DNA from: Aegilops tauschii subsp. strangulata
Taxonomy: Eukaryota; Streptophyta; Magnoliopsida; Poales; Poaceae
Assembly (NCBI RefSeq): GCF_002575655.3
Contig: NC_053039.3
Location: forward strand, 223,777,622-223,841,621
Length of the DNA stretch: 64,000 bases
Direction: 5' to 3'
The position numbers and the translations under genes are program-made. The notes beneath the pieces were generated by a model. The model did not search any database, was not told where the DNA came from, and worked only from the letters and a program-made list of their open reading frames with translations. This document shows, piece by piece, positions 34,067-43,944 of this stretch; within the stretch, counting starts at the first letter, position 1, and each line of letters starts with the position of its first letter.

Positions 34067-35169
34067 ATGTTGATCACTGTGAAGAATCTGAAAGATACCA
34101 GAACCAAGATCGTTCCCTCTAAGACAAGGGGAGGTAAGGAATTGCCATCTAGCTCTGCACTTGATTCACTTTCTGTTTTGAGTAAACTTGCAACACCACC
34201 ACCTACTATTAATCCTTGTATGTCGCAAGTAATTGATGTTGCTACTTCTGCTATAAGTCATCCTATTGATGATGCTAGTACTTTTCTTGATGATAATGTG
34301 CCACTAGATGAATTTCTTGATGAACAACTTGCTAGAGCTAAAGAATTTGAAAATTCTGAAACTAATGAAATTATTAACACTCAAAATTATGAAACACTTA
34401 TTAGACCTAGCTCTCCCAGATATGAATTGCCTAAGATACCCGAGGGCTATGTTATGGATGGAGACATAGCTAGGGAATTTCTTGCTCGTAATGATACAGA
34501 TGATCTTAAGAAGTTAATATGTAAGCCGAAGTAAAAATCTCTGAATGCTAGAATGAAACATGCCCTCAATTTGCTGCGTCTCCCATCTTTGTTACTGATA
34601 AGGATTATGAATTCTCTTTCAATCCTGAGTTAATCACTCTGGTTGAATCTGATCCTTTCCATGGTTATGAATCTGGAACTGTTGTGGCACATCTTACTAA
34701 ACTGAATGATATAGCCACCCTATTTGCTCATGAGGAAAAAAATCGCTACTACTATATTCTTAAGTTGTTTCCTTTCTCATTAAAGGGTGATGCTAAGATA
34801 TGATTTAATTCTCTTGCTCCTGGTTGTGTGGGTAGTCACCAGGATATGATTTACTTCTCTAAAAAATACTTTCCTGCTCATAAGAAACAAGCTGCTTTAC
34901 AGGAAATATTTAACTTTGTGCAAATTAAAGAAGGGAATCTCCCTCAAGCTTGGGGGAGGCTTCTCCAATTACTTTATGCTTTGCCTGATCATCCTCTTAA
35001 GAAAAAAATGAAATACTTGATATCTTTTATAATGGACTAACCGATGCTTCTAGGGACCACCTAGATAGTTGTGTTGGTTATGTTTGCAGGGAACGAACTG
35101 CTGAACAAGCTGAAAAATTATTGAATAGTATATTGAGTAATGATAATGATTGGACTGTTCCCGGAGCAC
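34067..35169 (+). pseudogene. gag: Gag of element A, broken
   Basis: It starts at the ATG 34067 after the leader. The N-terminus (KTRGGKELPSSSALDS, then LDEFLDEQLARAKEF) parallels the B gag. Stops and frameshifts occur after CKPK (34532) and further on (TGATTT at 34801 where Trp is expected). The conserved gag core KGDAK...FNSL, HKKQAALQEIFNFVQI and LPQAWGRLLQLLYALPDHP is readable in pieces. Coding is cut at 35169 by the LTR of M. It would have formed the particle of an Athila-like element. Confidence 0.85.
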
Positions 35170-35645
35170 TGTCGGTGTCAAAACCGGCAGATCTCGGGTA
35201 GGGGGTCCCAAGTTGTGTGTCTAAGGGTCAATGGTAACAGGGAACAATGGGGGACACAATGTTTACCCAGGTTCGAGCCCTCTTAAAGGAGGTAAAACCC
35301 TATGTCCTACTTGATTATATTCGGTATGGGTATAAGGGTTACAAGAGTTGATCTACCTCGAGGTCGTAATGGCTAAACCCTAGCTGTCTAGCCTATGATT
35401 GTTCTGATAGCTTCTACGGACTAAACCCTCCGGTTTATATACACACCGGAGGGGCCTAGGGTTGTACAGAGTCGGTTTGCAAAGGAAGTACAGAGTACAT
35501 CCGGACACCAAACTTGTTGTCCACGCATATGGGAGTCCTACGTGGACACAGGGGATAGTCTTCTGCTTTATCATCACGGCCCATCAATCCGACCCATATC
35601 GAATAAACCGGGCACCCGAGGACCCCCTAATCCAGGACTCCCTCA
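35170..35645 (-). repeat. 3' LTR of element M (476 bp)
   Basis: On the minus strand it begins TGAGGGAGTCCTGG and ends GGTTTTGACACCGACA. A TATA box lies in the loop of a 9-bp hairpin (arms 35426-35434 and 35445-35453). Confidence 0.9.
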
Positions 35646-36081
35646 GTAGCCCCTGAACCAGCCTTTGATGACGATGTGTTCGGCACGCGGATTGTCTTCG
35701 GCATTGCAAGGCGGGTTCCTTCTCCTGAATACTTTAAGTTAACTTCCTGCATAAAGGAACTGTATCCAGCTCTGCATAATCAGTACAATCCCTAGCCACG
35801 AAGGCAAGATGTCAAAATAAAAACAGTGTCTTTTACTGACAACTTTTTCGATGAAGCGTCACACTTGACTCTTTGACATTTTGAACCATTTTCACGCCTC
35901 CCGTTTCACGTTTCGAGGCTTAGCCTCCATTGGCAAGTCTTGTCAAAACAAAGATCGTGCCCGCCCATTACGGGATTCTCATCAATACGGTTTGGGTAAT
36001 CCAACTAATCCTTACGCACGATCTCTTTGGGAACAGGCGAGGTTTAAGGCTTGAGAAGGGGACGTTTGCTATTTTCACCAT

Positions 36082-36088
36082 CTATAAG
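36082..36088 (+). promoter_or_regulatory. Probable TATA box of the antisense gene in M
   Basis: CTATAAG lies about 115 bp before the ATG at 36202, followed by a pyrimidine-rich leader. It reads towards the antisense gene, against the retrotransposon. Confidence 0.5.
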
Positions 36089-36201
36089 AGGATAAAGACC
36101 CCTCCTTTTTCCCCACGCCTTCTTCTAGGTCCTGTCTTCCAACCTCCAAGCTCTAGAGCACAAAACTTTGATCTTTCCCACCGCTGCCACCCTCCCTAGC
36201 A

Positions 36202-39200
36202 ATGGTCGGGTCCGGTTCCAAGGGCAAGTGGGAGGGCTCCTTGTCACCGAGAAGGTCATCAAGGATCTCCGGAGCGCGGGCTATCTGTCCGCGGATATCG
36301 CGCACAGGCTCCCTGACAAAGATCAGGCCATCCCTACTCTGGAGCCTAGTGAGAGGGTTGTGTTCGTCCCCCATTTCCTCCGAGGGCTAGGGTTTCCCCT
36401 CCACCCCTTCATTTGAGGACTCATGTTCTACTACGGGTTAGATTTCCACGATCTAGCCCCAAATTTGTTCCTCCACATATTGGCGTTCATCGTCGTGTGC
36501 AAGGCTCTTCTCCGCATCCCTCCACACTTCGGCATGTGGCTCAAGGTCTTCAATCTGAAACCCAAGGTGGTAGACGGCAGCATGCGGATTGTGGCGGGGC
36601 CATGGTAAGCAAGCTCCCCAACGCCGTCTGGCCCAAAGGGGCATTTGTGGAGACGGTCAAGGTGTGGCAGCAGGACTGGTTCGACATCACCGAACCCCGC
36701 AACACCAACTGGGCGGCCACGCCCGACTTCAGATCCGGACCCCCCCCCCCCCACGAGACTAACCTCATGGACCGCCAAGGGCCTTGATTGGGGGTCCAAA
36801 CTGGAGGTGCAGATGCTACAAAAATGCATCTCCAACATGCTAGGCGCAAACACCGGTCTCACAAACGTGATTCAGGTGATGCTCTTCCGCCGCACTCTTC
36901 CCTGGCAACTCTGGGCCTCCCCCATGTGGGAGTTCAATCCGGAGGAGCCACAGACCCTGAAGCACTTCTTCGGCACCACGCACGAAGACATATGGAAGCA
37001 ACTCTTCAAGGCCCAGAAAATGTGGCCGAAGAAGACCGAGCACATCAGACTCGACATCGGGAACTCGGCCTCAGCGATAAGCATAACTTTTTTGAAGACT
37101 TATCCAGTCAATACTTCAGATATGATGTAGATTACATTGCCTGCCTTCCGTATAGGGATGGACGGCAAAGGCGGAGTGGATCAATTGTCCGATACCGTTG
37201 CCTGAGAACCCAACCACCCCCCAGCTAACGGAGATGCTGGTCCGGGCGCCCTATCAGGCGCCGGAGAAGAAGGCCAAGAAGAAAAAGGGCAAGGAGGCCA
37301 AGGGCGGCTCCGCCACAAAGGTCCTTCGGATGCAGTATCTGGAGAGACTGAAGCCCTCTCTTCCCATGAGGAAGACGAGGAAGAAGGGGAGGAGGTGGTG
37401 GAAAGCGACTCCCCTCATAAGGGGAAGAAGAAGAAGAGGGCGGCCTCCGAAGACCCGGAGGGCGAGGCGCCCAAGAGAGCAAAGGTGACCCTCTCGGACA
37501 GTTCGGACTTGGAGTCCAAACTAGTCCCCAAGAGACCTCCCAGGGTGAAGCCCCTGGCCGAATCATAAGTATTTAGAAACTCACTCATTTATCTTCGGTC
37601 TACCTGCTTTCATTATATAAGTTATTTTGTTATTTGCCTTTCAGCCCTCCCCGCGAGCTCCCGCAAACTCCAATATCAGAGGGGAATTCTCTGCCACCCG
37701 AAATGGCAGAGAGCGCCATGCCAACGCGAGCCCCCTCACTGATCACCATGGAGGACACCGAAGTGTCATCCCGAAGGACCTCTCCTTGCCAAGGCGGGGC
37801 GAGCGAGGCCGTCGAGAAGGCGCCCGAGGTTAATACCTCGGTCGCCGAAGAGCTAGGGGAGGCGACCCCTATGACAACCGACGGCGGGGAGCCCCAACAA
37901 TCCGGGCCCCAGCCGAACACCATTCCGGAGACCAACGCGGCTCCGGGATCAGATAAGCAGCCCCCTTCGAAAGAGGGGGGAGGAGCATCAGCTCCAATGG
38001 CAGCCTCCACTAACCCGGAGGCGCCCAACACTCTGGAGGAAGCACTGCAGCGTGCTTCCATCATGGCGGAGCACCGCACCCTGATGGGTGCGGTGGTGGA
38101 GAAGGTTCAGTTTGCTAAGAGCAGATTGAACGAAGCCTTCACCAGCCTACTGATAGGCTTTGAGGTATGTGACATAATGTTCTAAAAACTTTTCATATAG
38201 AGGAATATACCTGTGTACAGATAATAGCCCCTGAGGCTCTGTCCCATTTTTAAAAGAAACCGGACAGAGGATCCACATAGTATTCGGGAGAGTTAACATG
38301 CTAGTCTGTTATTGTAACAGGCTTCCCTGTTGGCGGCAACCGCCTAGGCCGCAGAAGTTTTCGAACTCAATCGGAAGCTCCAGGTGGCTGATGAGGAAAT
38401 CGACCGCATTAACAAGCGGTTCGACGAGACGCAATGTATGCGTATAATGTTAAAAGTTTTATTTTTATATCTGAAGTGATATGCATATTTAGATATTTAA
38501 CTCATGGAATGCTTTTGATTATGATCACAGCTAGCGCAGCCGAGGTCGAGACCCTCAAAGGCGCCCTTGCGCAGCCACCTTGTGAACTAAAGACTGAGCA
38601 AGCTGCCCGCCGTCAATATGAAGATCGGGTGGCCGAAGTCGAGCAGGCGCTGAAGGATGCCATCAGCAAATGCGAACCTTTGGAGAAAAAGACTTCAGAC
38701 CAGTCGGCCGAGCTCGCCAAGGCTCTCCATGATGCCAAGGAGGCGCGGATCGAGTCCCGGAGTGCTTGTGAAGAGATCCACCAGGCGAGGCAAATAGCAG
38801 CTGGTAACGCCTTTCTTTTGTAGAGTATCTTTGGAGGTCAGAGGTATGCTTTGCTCACCCGAGTATGGAGTTCTCCAGGCGCGTTTGCGGATCTTCCGAG
38901 GAGTGACGCCGATGTCGCACAGTTCTTTTGAGCCGAGGAGGGGAACTCGACCGAGAAGCTGTTCTGGTCGCAATTTCTCGCGCTGGAACACCCGACGCCT
39001 CTGAACAACCAGCTGAAGCAGCTGATGGAGCTGCATACGATGGCAGGCTTGGCCATGAAGGACCTGATAGTCTAGCTCTAGCCGGCTGAGCCGATTCCTA
39101 GTAGCTACTTCGGTTTGGTGAAGCGGCTTATCGATGCGCGGCCCCGGATTGATGTTGTAAAGCGTTCGGCCTACATAGAGGGTGCCCGGATGGCCTTCGC

Positions 39201-39309
39201 TCGCGTCAAGATGCAATGGGCGAAGAAGAAGGCCACCAAGTGGCGACCGCAGGCCCGCCCGAAGGCAAAGATCATCAGAAGCCGGAGAGGTACTTCGACG
39301 ACGTCCTAG
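36202..39309 (+). pseudogene. Antisense, multi-exon gene of a Tat-lineage retrotransposon (plant 'putative gypsy type transposon' protein)
   Basis: This gene runs opposite to M. The first exon (ATG 36202) encodes GKWEGS..LVTEKVIKDLRSAGYLS and RVVFVPHFLRGLGFPLHPFI. It continues with MFYYGLDFHDLAPN, LRIPPHFGMWLKVF and a W-rich block to about 37075, matching the domain filed in Pfam as a putative gypsy-type transposon protein (Transposase_28 style). Later exons follow plausible GT-AG introns: Lys-rich 37156-37566, 37645-38164, coiled-coil 38321-38437 and 38531-38802, then a terminal part to 39309. Frameshifts (near 36240, 36600 and 36755) and stops (36414, 38346, 38928 region) show it is dead here. 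Despite the Pfam name it has no known transposase activity; such antisense ORFs are known in Tat elements and their role is unsettled. Confidence 0.75.
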
Positions 39310-40490
39310 TAGGAGCCCGAGTGATAGAGGGTCAATGCTCTAAGGATGTACTATTTGAGTGAATGCGGGTTGTACAAACAATGTGATGAACCCATGCTGT
39401 TTATATATCTATGTTTGCACCTTTTGTTTCAAGCGTTTTTTCCTCCTGTGCGGCTGTTTATTGTTGTATTTCTGAAAGTTACCAGTCGTCGGCTTCAGCC
39501 CCCATGTAGATGCTATAGGGGTGTTCGGCGTAACATGTGACCACACTTTATCCAACGTCTTGGTCCGTAAAGGAGGTGTCCGCGAGGCGAACCAGGCAAT
39601 CAGACAATGCGGCTTTATTACTTTCACTTAGCCATGGGAGTTTGACCATGGAGCAAAGTACTAGCCCCTGGTGCGTGTGCAGCTATCCGTACTACGGTGC
39701 CTTTTCCACGCAGCTGGACGAAGACCAACCCCTCGTATAACACGGAGTGAATCGCTAACGGTTTGTAGTATAAGACTAAGTCGCCAAATCGCCGACCAGC
39801 TCTCGCTTATCATGGCAGTCAGTTTTCGGCTTTCTCTACTGAGGTACTTGACCAGACGAACCAGAAATACAATCACAGTAGTTCTCCCTTTACTACCTTA
39901 GCCGAACGAGCGGAATGTAAGGTGGTAAGCACAGAAGCCGGGCAACCCAACTATAGAGCAAAGACATGATTCAGAGCTGATGCATATACTGCAATATCCG
40001 GGACGCCAAAGAGTACCCTATAGGTGTTCGGACTTGAAAATGTGCAGGGCCAAATACAGCCACTGGTGTTAAGGCCGGACTAGAGCACGTGTGGCAGTCA
40101 GAAGTAGGGAGGGAATACAGACAATATGCAATAAATGAGTACCAAACAAAAGTGGTGATCAAGCGCTTCCTTTATACCCTGATTAATACGTCGAGACGTG
40201 TTATTATAGATAATGCCATAAATATCGGGGCCATTTTACATACCAAGAGGTTTACACAAGGGAAAGGTTTGCACGGGGCCTAAAATTAGTGGTTTGAAGA
40301 TCCCAATGGTGCCCTGCTGCACGTCTGCGCCGTTTCTCCTTGGTGAGAAATCCTTTGAGAGGAGGAGTCGATGGTTGTCTGCAAGAAAGAGGGACCTAGA
40401 AAAGTGCCCCTGTACAACCATAGAGTAGGCAGGTTTTTAACAAACCTGCAGTGGGAAAAATATGTAAGGTCCGAATAGGGTCAAGCCGTA
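39310..40490 (-). other. Non-coding interior of element M
   Basis: No ORF of note on either strand. Inverted similarity to 47590-48230 of P (for example ACATGGGGGC-GAAGCCGACGACTGG) identifies it as element interior. It is interrupted at 40490 by B. Confidence 0.7.
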
Positions 40491-41891
40491 TGATACGTCT
40501 CCAACGTATCTAATTTTCCAAACACTTTTGCCCTTGTTTTGGACTCTAACTTGCATGATTTGAATGGAACTAACCCGGACTAACGCTGTTTTCAGCAGAA
40601 TTGCCATGGTCTTATTTTTGTGCAGAAATAAAAGTTCTCAGAATGACCTGAAACTTCATGGAGAATATTTTTGGAATTAATAAAAAATACTGGCAAATGA
40701 AGCAACACCAGGGGGGCCAAACCCTGTCCACGAGGGTGGAGGGCGCGCCCACCCCCCTAGGGCGCGCCCACTGCCTCGTGGGCCCCCTGAGGCTCCACCG
40801 ACATCAACTCCAACTCTATATATTCATGTTTGGGGGGGGGAATTAGAGAGAAGGATTCATCGCGTTTTACGATACGGAGCCGCCGCCAAGCCCTAATCTC
40901 TCTCGGGAGGGCTGATCTGGAGTCCGTTCGGGGCTCCGGAGAGGGGAATCCGTCGCCGTCGTCATCATCAACCTTCCTCCATCACCAATTTCATGATGCT
41001 CACCACCGTGCGTGAGTAATTCCATCATAGGCTTGCTGGACGGTGATGGGTTGGATGAGATTTATCATGTAATCGAGTTAGTTTTGTTAGTGTTTGATCC
41101 CTAGTATCCATTATGTTCTGAGATTGATGTTGGTATGACTTTGCTATGCTTAATGCTTGTCACTAGGGCCCGAGTGTCATGATTTCAGATCTGAACCTAT
41201 TATGTTTTCATGAATATATGTGAGTTCTTGATCCTATTCTACAAGTCAATAGTCACCTACTATGTGTTATGATCCGGTAACCCTGAAGTGACAATAATCG
41301 GGACCACTCCCGGTGATGACCGTAGTTTGAGGAGTTCATGTATTCACTAAGTGTTAATGCTTTGGTCCGGTACTCTATTAAAAGGAGGCCTTAATATCCC
41401 TTAGTTTCCAATAGGACCCCGCTGCCACGGGAGGGTAGGACAAAAGATGTCATGCAAGTTATTTTCCATAAGCACGTATGACTATATTCGGAATACATGC
41501 CTACATTACATTGATGAACTGGAGCTAGTTCTGTGTCACCCTATGTTATAACTGTTGCATGAGGAATCACATCGAACATAATTATCCATCACTGATATTG
41601 CCTACGAGCTTTCCACATATTGATCTTTTCTTAGTTACTTTACCGTCTCCACTGTTACAATTACTACAAAAATGCTACTGTTACTTTTGCCACCATTATC
41701 GTTACTTCCATACTACTTTGCTACTAAATCCTTTGCTGCAGATATTAAGTTTTCAAGGTGTGGTTGAATTCACAACTCAACTGCTAATACTTGAGAATAT
41801 TCTTTGGCTCCCCTTGTGTCGAATCAATAAATTTGGGTTGAATACTCTACCCTTGAAAACTGTCGCGATCCCCTATACTTATGGGTTATCA
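40491..41891 (+). repeat. 5' LTR of element B (1401 bp)
   Basis: TGATACGTCTCC start and TATGGGTTATCA end. A GC-rich palindrome (cacgagg 40729-40735 with cctcgtg 40774-40780; gggcgcgccc 40741-40750 with 40760-40769) lies 36 bp before TATATAT at 40817. Confidence 0.92.
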
Positions 41892-41902
41892 AGACTATTT
41901 TC

Positions 41903-41920
41903 TGGCGCCGTTACCGGGGA
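41903..41920 (+). other. Primer binding site of element B, tRNA-Asp type
   Basis: TGGCGCCGTTACCGGGGA, 11 bases after the LTR end. Confidence 0.88.
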
Positions 41921-41969
41921 GCATAGCTCTATTCTTTGAGTCACTTGGGATTTATATCTGTTGATCACT

Positions 41970-43268
41970 ATGAGGAACTTGAAAGATGAAAAAACCAAGA
42001 TTTATCCCTCAAGTACGAGGGGAGGTAAGGAATTGCCATCTAGCTCTGCACTTGATTCACCTTCTGTTTTGAGTAAACTTGCGACACCTAAAACTACTCC
42101 TGCTATTCATTCTGATATGTCGCATGTTATTGATGATGCCACTTCTGCTTTGCATGATACTTATGATGAAACTACTTCTATGCTTGATAATACTGTGCCA
42201 CTAGGTGAATTTCTTGATGAACAACTTGCTAGGGTTAGAGAGAATGAAATTATTGAAATAGATAATATTGATGAAAGTGATGATGAAGATTCTCCCCCTA
42301 GATATGAATTGCGTGATGTGCCTGAGGGTTATGTTATGGATGAAGAAACTACTAGAGACTTTTTTGCTTGCAAAGATAGATATGATCTTAAGAAACTGTT
42401 AGCTAAGATGAAAGAAAAGTCTTTGAATGCTAGAATGAAATATGACCCTGCTTTTGCTACTTCACCTATCTGTATTTCTGATAAGGATTATGATTTCTCT
42501 GTCGATCCTGAGTTGATTACTTTGGTTGAATCTGATCCTTTTTATGGCTATGAATCTGAAACTGTTGTGGCATATCTTACTAAATTGAATGATATATCCA
42601 CCCTATTTACTCATGAGGAAAAAATTCGTTACTACTATATCCTTAAGTTATTTCCGTTCTCATTAAAGGGTGATGCTAAAACATGGTTTAATTCTCTTAC
42701 TCCTAGTTGTGTGCGTAGTCCCCAGGATATGATTTATTACTTCTCTGCTAAATATCTCCCCGCTCATAAGAAACAAGTTGCCTTAAGGGAAATATACAAT
42801 TTTGTGCAAATTGAAGAAGAGAGTCTCCCACAAGCTTGGGGGAGGCTTCTCCGATTACTTAATGCTTTGCCTGATCATCCCCTCAAGAAAAATAAAATAC
42901 TTGATATCTTTTATAATGGACTAACCGATGCTTCCGGAGACCACCTGGATAGTTGTGCTGGTTGTGTTTTCAGGGAAAGAACTGTTGAGCAAGCTGAATT
43001 GCTATTGAATAATATATTGAGTAATGATAATGATTGGACACTTCCTGAACCAACTCCTAAGCCAACTCCGAAGAAAAGGGGTATTCTATTTCTTAGTCCT
43101 AAAGATATAAAAGAGGCAAAGAAATCTATGAAAGAAAAGGGTATTAAAGCTGAAGATGTTAAGAATTTACCACCTATTGAAGAAATACATGGTCTTGATA
43201 ACCCGACACAGGTAGTAAAGGTAAATTCTCTCTATAGATTTGATGAAGGTGATATTCCTTGTTATAAG
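41970..43268 (+). CDS. gag: Gag of element B, open frame truncated by insertion of P
   Basis: The first ATG (MRNLKDEKTK) is at 41970, and the frame has no stop over 1299 bp. The N-terminal 130 residues are Ser/Asp-rich. The gag core from about residue 190 has FPFSLKGDAKTWFNSL, MIYYFSAKYLPAHKKQVAL, LPQAWGRLLRLLNALPDHP and LDIFYNGLTDASGDHLDSC, characteristic of Athila-type gag. The C-terminal part is Lys-rich. The stop belongs to the LTR of P (TGA at 43269), so the protein is cut, with nucleocapsid and pol missing. Compared with the gag of A this copy is much better preserved, so B is the younger insertion. Confidence 0.9.
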
Positions 43269-43738
43269 TGAGGCAGTCCTGGATTAGGGGCTCCTCGGAC
43301 AGCTGGACTATATCCTTTGGCCGAACTGTTGGACTATGAAGATACAAGATTGAAGACTTCGGCCCGTGTCCGGATGGGACTCTCCTTGGTGTGGAAGGCA
43401 AGCTTGGCAATACGGATATGTAGATCTCCTCCATTGTAACCGACTCTGTGTAACCCTAGCCCCCTCCGGTGTCTATATAAACCGGAGGGTTTAGTCCGTA
43501 GGACAACAACAATCATACCATAGGCTAGCTTCTAGGGTTTAGCCTCTACGATCTCGTGGTAGATCAACTCTTGTAATACTCATATCATCAAGATCAATCA
43601 AGCAGGAAGTGGGGTATTACCTCCATCGAGAGGGCCCGAACCTGGGTAAACATCGTGTCCCCCGCCTCCTGTTACCATCCGCCTTAGACGCACAGTTCGG
43701 GACCCCCTACCCGAGATCCGCCGGTTTTGACACCAACA
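43269..43738 (+). repeat. 5' LTR of element P (470 bp)
   Basis: It starts TGAGGCAGTCCTGG and ends GGTTTTGACACCAACA, in inverted relation to 35170-35645. The sequence TTGGTGCTTTCATTGAGAG directly follows, where a primer site is expected. I did not identify the tRNA. Confidence 0.9.
43462..43489 (+). promoter_or_regulatory. LTR TATA box held in the loop of a perfect 9-bp hairpin
   Basis: CCCTCCGGT (43462-43470), loop GTCTATATAA, ACCGGAGGG (43481-43489). The same arms flank TTATATACAC in the M LTR. Confidence 0.75.
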
Positions 43739-43944
43739 TTGGTGCTTTCATTGAGAGTTCCACTGTGCCGTCATCGTAAGGCTAGACGGCTCCTTCGATC
43801 ATCGGCAACGATGCGATCCAGGGTGAGGTTTTCCTCCCCGGACAGATCTTCGTATTCGGCGGCTTCGTACTGCGGGCCAACTCGCTTGGCCATCTGGAGC
43901 AGATCGAGAGCTACGCCCCTGGCCATCAAGTCAGGTTTGGAAAC

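Larger units (their letters stand above)
32613..35169 (+). mobile_element. Element A: Athila-like LTR retrotransposon, 5' LTR and part of gag
   Basis: LTR (32613-34000), primer site, and a gag pseudogene that breaks off where the minus-strand element M begins. The whole is a diverged homologue of element B (40491-43268). The remainder of A is not found in the window. Confidence 0.88.
35170..40490 (-). mobile_element. Element M: Tat-lineage (Fatima-like) LTR retrotransposon, 3' half, minus strand
   Basis: The LTR at 35170-35645 is the reverse complement of the LTR style at 43269-43738, so M points left and this is its 3' LTR. Next comes a short leader, a spliced antisense gene on the plus strand (36202-39309), and non-coding interior to 40490, where element B starts. 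The stretch 39400-40090 matches 47590-48230 of element P in inverted orientation. The gag-pol half of M is not present in the window. Confidence 0.82.
40491..43268 (+). mobile_element. Element B: Athila-like LTR retrotransposon, 5' LTR and gag
   Basis: LTR (40491-41891), primer site and a long gag frame open up to the exact base where element P begins (43268/43269). The flanking CCGTA at 40486-40490 would be the left target duplication. B appears inserted in M and was itself hit by P. Confidence 0.9.

Noticed and set aside
36202..37130. Reading the antisense protein as an active transposase because of its database-style name
   Set aside because: It has no catalytic motif of a known transposase; it lies antisense inside an LTR element and the name is historical.
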